Positions 45,232 through 52,651 of a stretch of 64,000 nucleotides of DNA are shown piece after piece; position 1 is the stretch's first letter; each line of letters starts with the position of its first letter. This DNA is from Prosthecodimorpha hirschii (GTDB lineage Bacteria; Pseudomonadota; Alphaproteobacteria; Rhizobiales; Ancalomicrobiaceae): NCBI RefSeq assembly GCF_001305515.1, contig NZ_LJYW01000001.1, positions 1-64,000 of the forward strand, written 5' to 3'. Under the pieces are notes generated by a model. It did no database searches. It worked only from the letters and a program-made list of their open reading frames with translations, and was not told the origin of the DNA. Made by a program: the position numbers and the translations under genes.

Positions 45232-45546
45232 ATGGCGACCATCGGCACCTTCACCAAGACCGCGAACGGCGACATCACCGGCACGGTCAAGACCCTGACC
45301 CTCAACGTCAAGGCCAAGTTCGTCCCCACCGAGGGCGACAGCGAGCGCGGCCCGGACTATCGGATCTTCGCCGGCACCACCGAGTTCGGCGCGGCCTGGA
45401 AGAAGACCGCCCGCGAGACCGGTCGCGACTATCTCTCGGTCAAGCTGGTCGATCCGAGCTTCCCGGCTCCGATCTACGCCAGCTTGGTCGAGGACGAGGG
45501 TGGCGAAGCCCATAACCTCATCTGGTCCCGCCGCAACGGCGACTGA
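45232..45546 (+). CDS. DUF736 domain protein of the ICE
   Basis: 104 residues from ATG 45232. The whole protein matches DUF736: '[20 protein letters not shown]', '[11 protein letters not shown]', '[18 protein letters not shown]', '[18 protein letters not shown]' and '[11 protein letters not shown]'. Function is unknown, but it is a constant companion of trb-type ICEs in Rhizobiales and normally precedes the relaxase and coupling-protein genes. Those are missing here, replaced by an aldo/keto reductase fragment and a truncated trbF. Confidence 0.9.
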   Translation: MATIGTFTKTANGDITGTVKTLTLNVKAKFVPTEGDSERGPDYRIFAGTTEFGAAWKKTARETGRDYLSVKLVDPSFPAPIYASLVEDEGGEAHNLIWSRRNGD

Positions 45547-45558
45547 GGCCGAACACCT

Positions 45559-45588
45559 CCGAAGCCCCGCTCTCTCTCGGGGCTTCGG
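45559..45588 (+). terminator. Terminator hairpin after DUF736 gene
   Basis: CCGAAGCCCC (45559-45568) and GGGGCTTCGG (45579-45588) form a perfect 10-bp stem around a 10-nt loop, 12 bp after the stop codon; no T-run. Confidence 0.7.
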
Positions 45589-45755
45589 TCCACTGCGTTT
45601 GCTTGAAACGCGTTGGGATTGTTGCATCGAGGTGAAGGTTCTCGCCCACATCAGGCGATGATCGGCGGATTGCGTCGAGCGAAGCCCTCCTGAATCCGAT
45701 ACGGAAAATGCGGGTAAGGCGGCATCACTGTGCTCGCCGCGTCGAGCCGGGCGAT

Positions 45756-46243
45756 CTAGTCCGGCGTCAGCGTCCAGCCGACGGCGCCGAGGTTCTGGCG
45801 CAGCTGGGCTTCATTGCGCGCGCCGATGATGACGGAGGAGACTGTCGGACGCTGGATCAACCAGTTGAGCGCGATCTGCGGCACGACCTTGCCAGTCTCC
45901 TCGGCGAGTGCGTCGAGCACGTCGATGACGCGGTAGAGCCGTTCCTCGTCGACCGGGGGGGCCGAACTGGGCCGTCTCGTGCGGCCGGCTTCCTTCCGGC
46001 AGGGCCACGCCGCGCCGAATCTTGCCGGTCAGGCGTCCCCAGCCGAGCGGGCTCCAGACGAGCGCGCCGACGCCCTGGTCGGCGCCGAGCGGCATCAGAT
46101 CCCATTCGTAGTCGCGGCCGATGAGCGAATAATAGACCTGATGGGCGACATAGCGCGGCCAGCCCTGCGCATCGGCAGCTGCGAGCGACTTCATGATCTG
46201 CCAGCCGGCGAAATTCGAGACGCCGATATAGCGGACCCGGATC
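45756..46243 (-). pseudogene. Aldo/keto reductase fragment
   Basis: The minus strand reads the C-terminal part of an aldo/keto reductase: 'RYIGVSNFAGWQIMKSLAA', 'RYVAHQVYYSLIGRDYEWDL' and 'GVGALVWSPLGWGRLTGKIR'. After a G7 run at 45955-45961 the frame shifts and continues to a TAG at 45756-45758 with 'NLGAVGWTLTPD'. The N-terminal half is absent: the coding sequence stops abruptly at about 46243, where truncated trbF begins on the other strand. It marks a deletion or recombination joint that removed the central trb cluster. Confidence 0.75.
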
Positions 46244-46784
46244 ACTGGCCTTGTCGGCGGGCCTCTCCGTGGCGCTGGTCTGGCAATCGCTGAGCGGCTC
46301 GGTCGTGCCGTGGGTGGTGCAGGTCGACAAGCTCGGGGCAGCGCAGGCCATCGCTCCGGCAACCGCCGACTATCGTCCGACCGATCCGCAGATCGCCTTC
46401 CATCTCGCGCGCTTCATCGAAGAGGTCCGCTCGATCCCGGCCGACGCCATCATCGTCCGCCAGCACTGGCTCCGGGCCTACGACTTCACCACGCAGGCCG
46501 GCGCATTGGCGCTCAACGACTACGCCCGCGCCAACGACCCCTTCACCAAGGTCGGCAAGACGCAGATCGCCGTCGATGTCTCGAGCGTCATCCGCGCGTC
46601 GCCCGACAGTTTCCGCGTCGCCTGGGTTCAGCGGACCTATCAGGACGGCTCGCTCGCCTCCACCGAGCGCTGGACCGCCATCCTGACCGTCGTCGTGCAG
46701 GTGCCGCGCGACGCCGAAAAGCTCCGGGCCAACCCGCTCGGAATCTATGTCACCGCCATCAACTGGTCGAAGGAGCTTGGATGA
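46244..46784 (+). pseudogene. trbF: TrbF conjugal transfer protein, 5'-truncated
   Basis: From about 46244 to TGA 46782-46784 the plus strand encodes TrbF (VirB8-like inner-membrane component of the mating channel): 'LSVALVWQSLSGSVVPWVVQ', 'FHLARFIEEVRSIPADA', 'VSSVIRASPDSFRVAWVQRT' and 'LGIYVTAINWSKELG'. The N-terminal cytosolic and membrane-anchor part (about 50 residues) is missing at the joint with the aldo/keto reductase fragment. An ATG at 46251 could start a shortened protein lacking most of the anchor. It overlaps the original trbG start by 4 bp. Confidence 0.75.
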
Positions 46785-46810
46785 TGACCATCACCGGCCA
46801 CGCATCAACA

Positions 46811-47176
46811 TCAAATCGTTACACCCTGTGGAGCGGTGAAGGTCTCGTCTACAACGTTGCCCGTGTTCCGGGTTTCGGCAGGTTCGAAGAGAATAACCTC
46901 TGCTTCCTCATCGGCCGCTGTTCGATGCTCCACACCACGCGGAACAACGACGTATTCCCCCGGTCCCATATCAACGATCCGATCCCGAAACTCGACTCGA
47001 AATCGGCCCTTCCACACGATGAACATCTCCTCACAGTTCTCGTGAAGATGCCAAGGGAATACCCCCTGAACTTTCACGACCTTGACCTCCTGGCCGTTCA
47101 GGGTCGAGATGACTTTCGGTCGCCAATGTTCGGAAAAAGCAGCAAATTTCGCACCGAACTCTCCTTGCTGAAACAT
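46811..47176 (-). CDS. Cupin-domain protein inserted within the trbG 5' region
   Basis: 121 residues from ATG 47176, with GGAG about 8 bp upstream. A single cupin barrel is visible: 'GVFPWHLHENCEEMFIVWKG' (G-x5-H-x-H-x3,4-E-x6-G motif with both His and Glu) and the second motif 'GEYVVVPRGVEHRTAAD' (G-x5-P-x-G-x2-H). Similar small cupins are metal-binding proteins of unknown role. Composition is lower in GC than trbG. It lies antisense between the trbF stop and the recognisable trbG lipoprotein signal, so it seems to be an insertion that displaced the trbG start. Confidence 0.75.
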   Translation of the reverse strand: MFQQGEFGAKFAAFSEHWRPKVISTLNGQEVKVVKVQGVFPWHLHENCEEMFIVWKGRFRVEFRDRIVDMGPGEYVVVPRGVEHRTAADEEAEVILFEPAETRNTGNVVDETFTAPQGVTI

Positions 47177-47194
47177 ATTTCGGCTCCTTCGCAT

Positions 47195-48205
47195 TTGTGG
47201 CGTGATCTGCGGACAGCTATAGCATCTCGCGTTAGTGCGATACTCGCTGTTCTTGCCTTGGCCGGCTGCGCCACAGCGCAGAAGCCGCCCGAAATCTCCT
47301 ATGACGATGCGATGCCTGCGGTTCAGACCGCGGATCCGCCGGCGCCGGTTCGGGTGGTGGAATTGCCGAAGCCGCTTCCGCTGCCCGGTCAGTTGAAACC
47401 CGTTGGCAAGGACAGCAAGCCGACGCCCGAACTGCCGGACCCGGCCGCGCGGGTGAACGAGGCCAGTGCCGCCGCGCGGATGCAACCGGTCCGGAACGGC
47501 TTCATCAACGCCATCCAGGTCTATCCTTTCGTCGATGGCGCGCTCTATCAAGTCTACACCGCGCCCGGGCAGATCACCGATATCGCCTTGCAGTTCGGCG
47601 AAACGCTGGTCGGCTCGGGTCCCGTTGCCGCCGGCGACACGGTGCGCTGGATCATCGGCGACACCGAAAGCGGCGCGGGCGCAACGAAGCAGGTTCATAT
47701 CCTCGTAAAGCCGACGCGGCCCGAGCTGATGACCAACCTCGTCATCAACACCAATGCGCGCACCTACCATATGGAACTGCGCTCGACCGAGAAGACCTAC
47801 ATGGCCTCGGTGTCCTGGCAGTATCCACAGGACCAGCTCATCGCGCTGCGCCGCCAGAACGCCGAGGCGCAGGCCGTCCAGCCGGTGGCGACCGGCATCG
47901 ATCTCTCTCGCGTCAACTTTCGCTACGAGGTGACCGGCGATCGCGCGCCGTGGCGGCCGCTCCGCGCCTTCGACGACGGCAAGCAGGTGTTCATCGAGTT
48001 CCCGCGCGGTATCGGTCAGGGCGAGATGCCACCGCTCTTTGTCGTCGGCCCGGAGGGCGATACCTCGGAACTGGTGAATTATCGCGTCCGCGACAACTAC
48101 ATGATCGTCGACCGGTTGTTCGCCGCCGCCGAATTGCGCTTCGGCGCCGACAAGAACCAGAAGCGCGTCCGCATCTCTCGCACCGACGGGAGGCCGGCAT
48201 CGTGA
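47195..48205 (+). CDS. trbG: TrbG conjugal transfer lipoprotein (VirB9-like), start disturbed
   Basis: The TrbG body is complete: lipobox 'LAVLALAGCATAQ' (Cys at about residue 27 from TTG 47195), Pro-rich linker, then 'AIQVYPFVDGALYQVYTAPG', 'TVRWIIGDTESGAGATKQVH', 'LVINTNARTYHMELRSTEKT', 'VSWQYPQDQLIALRRQN', ending 'QKRVRISRTDGRPAS'. It forms the outer-membrane ring of the Trb channel. The normal start is probably the ATGATG at 46781 that overlaps the trbF stop; the cupin insertion lies between, yet the frame stays open from 46781 to 48205. The start at TTG 47195 is a best guess giving the usual 336-aa length. Confidence 0.75.
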   Translation: MWRDLRTAIASRVSAILAVLALAGCATAQKPPEISYDDAMPAVQTADPPAPVRVVELPKPLPLPGQLKPVGKDSKPTPELPDPAARVNEASAAARMQPVRNGFINAIQVYPFVDGALYQVYTAPGQITDIALQFGETLVGSGPVAAGDTVRWIIGDTESGAGATKQVHILVKPTRPELMTNLVINTNARTYHMELRSTEKTYMASVSWQYPQDQLIALRRQNAEAQAVQPVATGIDLSRVNFRYEVTGDRAPWRPLRAFDDGKQVFIEFPRGIGQGEMPPLFVVGPEGDTSELVNYRVRDNYMIVDRLFAAAELRFGADKNQKRVRISRTDGRPAS

Positions 48206-49962
48206 GCGAGATCGACCCCGATCGTCAGAAGCCGGACGCGGACGACGAGGCCCGGCCGCTGACCGGAGAGCCGGTCGCGCCGATGCGGCTGCGGCCCGAA
48301 CCGCCGCGCGTGACGCGCCTGTCGCGAAAGGTGCTGATCGCCCTCGGCTTGCTTGCCGGCACCGGTATCGGCGGCACGTTGATCTACGCGCTTCAAACCC
48401 AGCGCGGCGGCAAGACGAACGAGGAGCTGTATTCGACCGACAACCGGACGACGCCCGACGGCCTTGCCGCCTTGCCGAAGGACTATACCGGCATCCCGAA
48501 GCTCGGTCCGCCGCTGCCAGGCGACCTCGGCCGCCCCATCCTCAGCGCCCAAAATGCCGGCCAACCGGTGCCGACACCGGGAATCGCGACGCCCAATCCA
48601 GGGATCAGCCAGGAAGAGCAGCGCCGCATCCAAGAGCTGGAGGCTGCACGGACGGCACGTCTCTTTGCTTCGACCGAGACACGACCGGCCAACACCGCTG
48701 TCCCGCAGCCGCAAGCGACGGTCTCGCCGCAGACGGACCTTGCCAGCCTCGGGCTGGCACCCCAGCCAGCGACGCCTTCCGCGCAGGACCGTCAGCTCGC
48801 ATTTCTGAACCAAGCGCCCGACAAACGCACGGTCTCGCCAGATCGTATCGCCGCTCCCGCGTCGGCCAATGTGCTTCAGGCCGGGGCGGTGATCGCGGCG
48901 GCACTCATCACCGGCATCCGCTCCGATCTACCCGGTCAGATCACCGCGCAGGTGACGGAGAACGTCTATGACAGCCCGACCGGGCGCATTCTGCTTGTGC
49001 CGCAGGGCACGCGGATCATCGGCCAGTACGACAACGGCGTCGGCTTCGGTCAGCGCCGCGTGCTGCTGGTCTGGAACCGGCTGATCTTCCCCAATGGCCG
49101 CTCAATCGTGTTGGAGCGCCAGCCAGATGCAGACGCCGAGGGCTATGCCGGGCTCGAAGATGGCGTCGACTACCATTGGGGCGAGTTGTTCAAGGCCGCG
49201 GCACTGTCGACACTGCTCAGCGTCGGCGCCGAGGCGGGATCATCCGGTCAGGAGAGCGACATCATCCGCGCGTTGCGCAACGGTGCATCCGACAGCATCA
49301 ACCAGACCGGCCAGCAGATCGTGCAGCGCCAGCTCAACATCGCCCCGACGCTGACCATCCGGCTAGGCTTCCCCGTTCGCGTGATCGTCACCCGCGATCT
49401 CGTGCTTGAGCCCTATGGAGGCTGTCATGCCAAAGCTGAAACTCGGCCCGATCGCCGACGACAAGCCGGTGAAGATCACGCTGGAACTACCCGCCAGCCT
49501 GCATCGCGACCTGACCGCCTATGCGGAAATCCTCGCCCGCGACGCAGGTCAAGCCGCCACCGATCCCATTCGTCTGATCGTGCCCATGCTGGAGCGGTTC
49601 ATCGCGACGGACCGGGGATTTGCGAGGGCGCGGAGGGGGGCACGGGGCACTCCGATGACGTGATGCGATCAAGGTATCGCGATGGGCGGGCATGCCGCGT
49701 GCGTGCAAGAATGCAGCGAGCTGTTCCCGTTGGGGGCGGGGCTTTCCCGATACAGTTCCTTGGAGCTCTTGAGCTTTCATCCGAGGAAAAGTATCGTAGG
49801 TTGTGGTGGTGCCAAAGCGGTCCGGTTGCCGGAAGACTGTGTGATCCCAAGCAACAAGGACGTGTACGACTTAGCAGTAGAGGACATAAACGAGAGGGCC
49901 GAGGGGTGAACCAAGCCAGTGTCGAAGAAGTGGGGGCGCGGTCGGAACTGGGATCAGACTGA
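48202..49962 (+). CDS. trbI: TrbI conjugal transfer protein (VirB10-like) with lost stop codon
   Basis: GTG 48202 overlaps the trbG stop. An acidic cytosolic N-terminus, one membrane helix (about residues 40-60, 'VLIALGLLAGTGIGGTLIYA'), a Pro/Gln-rich periplasmic stretch and the VirB10 domain ('AGAVIAAALITGIRSDLPGQ', 'VYDSPTGRILLVPQGTRIIG', 'LTIRLGFPVRVIVTRDLVLE') are intact to about 49417. Family members end near 'EPYGG'; here the codon after that is TGT, not a stop, and the frame runs another 180 codons through the DUF2274 gene into the next operon. A missing A in 'ggctgtcatg' would explain it. The long tail is probably nonsense. Confidence 0.75.
   Translation: MSEIDPDRQKPDADDEARPLTGEPVAPMRLRPEPPRVTRLSRKVLIALGLLAGTGIGGTLIYALQTQRGGKTNEELYSTDNRTTPDGLAALPKDYTGIPKLGPPLPGDLGRPILSAQNAGQPVPTPGIATPNPGISQEEQRRIQELEAARTARLFASTETRPANTAVPQPQATVSPQTDLASLGLAPQPATPSAQDRQLAFLNQAPDKRTVSPDRIAAPASANVLQAGAVIAAALITGIRSDLPGQITAQVTENVYDSPTGRILLVPQGTRIIGQYDNGVGFGQRRVLLVWNRLIFPNGRSIVLERQPDADAEGYAGLEDGVDYHWGELFKAAALSTLLSVGAEAGSSGQESDIIRALRNGASDSINQTGQQIVQRQLNIAPTLTIRLGFPVRVIVTRDLVLEPYGGCHAKAETRPDRRRQAGEDHAGTTRQPASRPDRLCGNPRPRRRSSRHRSHSSDRAHAGAVHRDGPGICEGAEGGTGHSDDVMRSRYRDGRACRVRARMQRAVPVGGGAFPIQFLGALELSSEEKYRRLWWCQSGPVAGRLCDPKQQGRVRLSSRGHKREGRGVNQASVEEVGARSELGSD
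49427..49663 (+). CDS. DUF2274 protein of the ICE
   Basis: 78 residues from ATG 49427. 'PKLKLGPIADDKPVKITLEL', 'ASLHRDLTAYAEILARD' and 'PIRLIVPMLERFIATDRGF' match DUF2274, a small protein that directly follows trbI in alphaproteobacterial conjugative elements. It resembles ribbon-helix-helix proteins in shape (strand followed by two helices), which suggests a regulator of transfer. It is the last recognisable conjugation gene before the defence operon, 255 bp upstream of it. Confidence 0.85.
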   Translation: MPKLKLGPIADDKPVKITLELPASLHRDLTAYAEILARDAGQAATDPIRLIVPMLERFIATDRGFARARRGARGTPMT

Positions 49963-52651
49963 CCAAATAGAACGCATTAGCGAAAGCCGACGCCGCCAAG
50001 CTGAAAGGGTCCAAGCTCTTCTGGCAACGCGTCAGTCTGCTCAGGCATCTGCTCGGCTCTCAAGGCGAGGAATTTCGAGCGCGACCACGGTCCGCTTTGC
50101 ATTGACGAGTGCCCCAGCCGATTGGGTGCCTTCAGATCGTGGGCGGCCAATTATCGACGCGATACTCGATTCGATTGAAGATGGGGCCGACCGCGCAATC
50201 ATGGCCTGGCCAGCGAGACCTGGCGGTGGCTTTTCTGCGGCTGCGGTTGCCCTAAGAGAGGCACGAACAAGTGGTCGGTTGGCGTACGCCACCGTTGCCT
50301 TTTGGCCGTGGCGAAGCGGGGCGACCTGGGCTGCCCGCTCGATCCTTGTTCATCCAGGAGATGTTGCGCAGGCTGCGGCGCGGGCTGCTGATGAAATGCG
50401 CAAAGGTGCGGCATGGGCACAACCAGATCTTGCGCACGATTCTCTGTGCCTTCTGGAAATGCGGCTGCGTGATCTGACTACAATGGGTGTACCGTTGAAC
50501 GGGCAAGCCGTTGCGACACGCTCGAACGTTATTGTGCGCAGTCCGACGTTGCTGGAATCAACTTCTGTATTTGCGCCAGCCGGAGGACTCCGCGGTCCAG
50601 CCTATGTCGCCGACGGGGAGCAGGTGCTCCGACGTGTCCGCGATTACACACACATTGGCGACAAGAATGCGGGCTTAGAAGGACATATCGCTGCAGTTGG
50701 CGATCCGACCAAGACACCATTCGCCATCTTCGGCCTACCAGCCGCGACGAAGCTGGAGCCGCTCCTCCGTTGTCTCAAGTTTTCTCGCTTCGTCGCGAAA
50801 TCACTGGATGCCTTGATCGTTGACGTGACTCGGACCGGCCGATCCGAGCTTCCGGACGACTGGGAGGGGAGATTCATAGCCGTCCTGCAGGCCCTCGAAC
50901 ACGTTCCTGGCCGGCGGCCTCCAGTCGTGGTTCTATCGGACGACGCATTTGCGCTGCGCAAGGCAGTTCGTGCCCTTCGAACAGTCAATGCAGGGCTGCG
51001 ACCCTTGCGTCGAGCACCGCTCGAGGTCGGAGCCTATTTGCAAGAGCCGGGCCTTTTCGGCCTCGCGAGTGTCTTCCCGGTCGATGTTGCTCCCATCGCA
51101 TTTGAGGCGGATATCAAGGATGCCGCCTTGGCAACCGTACGCAATGACCTACTGGCTCTCGGTCGAAATTTTCGTAATGCTGGCCAAGCAGTCGCCGCAG
51201 ACGCGGTTTCGCGGGCGCTTGCGTTCGTGCGGAGGTCCGCCTCCTTGCCAGTCGGCGTCAGAGAAGCCCGCGAGATTGCCGATATTATTCACGATGGTGA
51301 CGATGAAGTCGACCTGTCGGTGCGGGCCTTGTTTCGGCCAAACATGGCGCTCGGTCCGCTTGCCGCCGCTGCTGATTTAGTGCCCGAGTTCGGTGATGAA
51401 GCCAGACGACTTATCCGCGAAATCAAGACGCGCGTGACCGCGTGGGATGAGGAAACGCCGATTTCGGCGAAGCTCGCGAGCATTCTTAAGGATAATGCCT
51501 GGAATAGCATAACGACGACACTGATCATTCCTGACCGCCGTACGGCGGACATCTACTTGAGTTCAGATCGCGCGTTGGGCGTTCGCTGTCAAATTTTGGA
51601 TGTGCGTGGTCTGACGGAGCGGCTCACATCCGCGTTGCCCACCCGCATCGTTGTCGTCGGGACGACACCCGATGTCATTCGTGCTTTGCTGCCCGCGCCA
51701 GTCGCTCCGCAACGGGTTTTGCTCCTGGGCGATGCCGCTGGAATAGCGTTGCTTTTGGCCGAGATCGCACCGATCGGTCGGATTCCGGGGTTTGCAGCGA
51801 TAGCCGAGCGCGCTTGTGCGATGTCGGCGGCGCTGCAGCACGGTGGTGCGAATGAGAGGTTGGATCTTGCCGAGGCCGAGTTTCGCGTTGCTGCCGCCAT
51901 ACCTGAGGGCGAGATCGATTTCACGCGCTCTGGCGAAGCCTACAAAGGCGAGATACTGCATTTCACAACGACCCGCGGACATCGTCTTGCGTATCGCCCA
52001 ACAAGCAACGTCCTTGAGTATTCCCCGGGTGAAACAAGACCTTTCGAACGCACGCATGCGCGGGACATCAAACAAGGTGACCGCATTCTTGTGCTCGACG
52101 CATCGGTTCGCGAGCCTATTCGCCGCGCGATCGCAGGATCGAGGGAGAACCTAAAGCAACTCGGACTTTACCACAGCAGGATCGCGGCCATTAGGGCGGT
52201 TGTAGTCGGTACATCGGATCAAGAAAAAGCACGTCACGTGCTTGCTGCTATGAACACCTTTGACCCGGCCATCGGGTCTCACGAGCTTCAGAACGTCGTG
52301 CGCTGGCTGACAGCCGACAAGGCTTCGGGCGAAGCCGATGGTAGCAGACAGCCCCGCGCAGCGCGCGATTGGCCACGTTTTCGCACGTTCATGCAAGCTG
52401 TCGGCGTCGATACCCATTCTGCCGATATGTATTGGCGAGCGGCGATTGTTCCGGCGCGATCTTATAGGGTGCACGAAGGGTATCTCTTCAATCAGCGCGT
52501 TGTTCAATTCATTCTCGATCCCGAGGGGGCCTCCGTGGGAGCTGCAGCGTGGAAGGCGATGCCGGGCTTGTGGCAGCTCGTGCTCGATGCGCTGGATGAG
52601 GTTGCGGAGATAAGTGTGACTACTGGCGGAGGGGAGAACGTCCATGGCTGA
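49919..52651 (+). CDS. First gene of the DISARM-like operon, 910-aa protein of unknown function (DrmE-like by position)
   Basis: 910 residues from GTG 49919. I recognise no catalytic motif with confidence. The protein appears multidomain: an N-terminal mixed region (about 1-180), a P-loop-free alpha/beta region with 'SLDALIVDVTRTGRSELPDD' and 'RRPPVVVLSDDAFALRKAVR' (about 295-345), and a Rossmann-like stretch 'RIVVVGTTPDVIRALL' and 'QRVLLLGDAAGIALLLAE' (about 575-620). A late 'HARDIKQGDRILVLDASVRE' precedes a helical C-terminus. Its place just upstream of drmA, with an 8-bp overlap, is that of drmE in class 2 DISARM; whether it is homologous needs a profile search. GC is lower than in the ICE backbone. 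Confidence 0.55.
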   Translation: MSKKWGRGRNWDQTDQIERISESRRRQAERVQALLATRQSAQASARLSRRGISSATTVRFALTSAPADWVPSDRGRPIIDAILDSIEDGADRAIMAWPARPGGGFSAAAVALREARTSGRLAYATVAFWPWRSGATWAARSILVHPGDVAQAAARAADEMRKGAAWAQPDLAHDSLCLLEMRLRDLTTMGVPLNGQAVATRSNVIVRSPTLLESTSVFAPAGGLRGPAYVADGEQVLRRVRDYTHIGDKNAGLEGHIAAVGDPTKTPFAIFGLPAATKLEPLLRCLKFSRFVAKSLDALIVDVTRTGRSELPDDWEGRFIAVLQALEHVPGRRPPVVVLSDDAFALRKAVRALRTVNAGLRPLRRAPLEVGAYLQEPGLFGLASVFPVDVAPIAFEADIKDAALATVRNDLLALGRNFRNAGQAVAADAVSRALAFVRRSASLPVGVREAREIADIIHDGDDEVDLSVRALFRPNMALGPLAAAADLVPEFGDEARRLIREIKTRVTAWDEETPISAKLASILKDNAWNSITTTLIIPDRRTADIYLSSDRALGVRCQILDVRGLTERLTSALPTRIVVVGTTPDVIRALLPAPVAPQRVLLLGDAAGIALLLAEIAPIGRIPGFAAIAERACAMSAALQHGGANERLDLAEAEFRVAAAIPEGEIDFTRSGEAYKGEILHFTTTRGHRLAYRPTSNVLEYSPGETRPFERTHARDIKQGDRILVLDASVREPIRRAIAGSRENLKQLGLYHSRIAAIRAVVVGTSDQEKARHVLAAMNTFDPAIGSHELQNVVRWLTADKASGEADGSRQPRAARDWPRFRTFMQAVGVDTHSADMYWRAAIVPARSYRVHEGYLFNQRVVQFILDPEGASVGAAAWKAMPGLWQLVLDALDEVAEISVTTGGGENVHG

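Noticed and set aside
45960-46300. Intact aldo/keto reductase gene
   Set aside because: N-terminal half missing and a frameshift at a G7 run; kept as a pseudogene instead.
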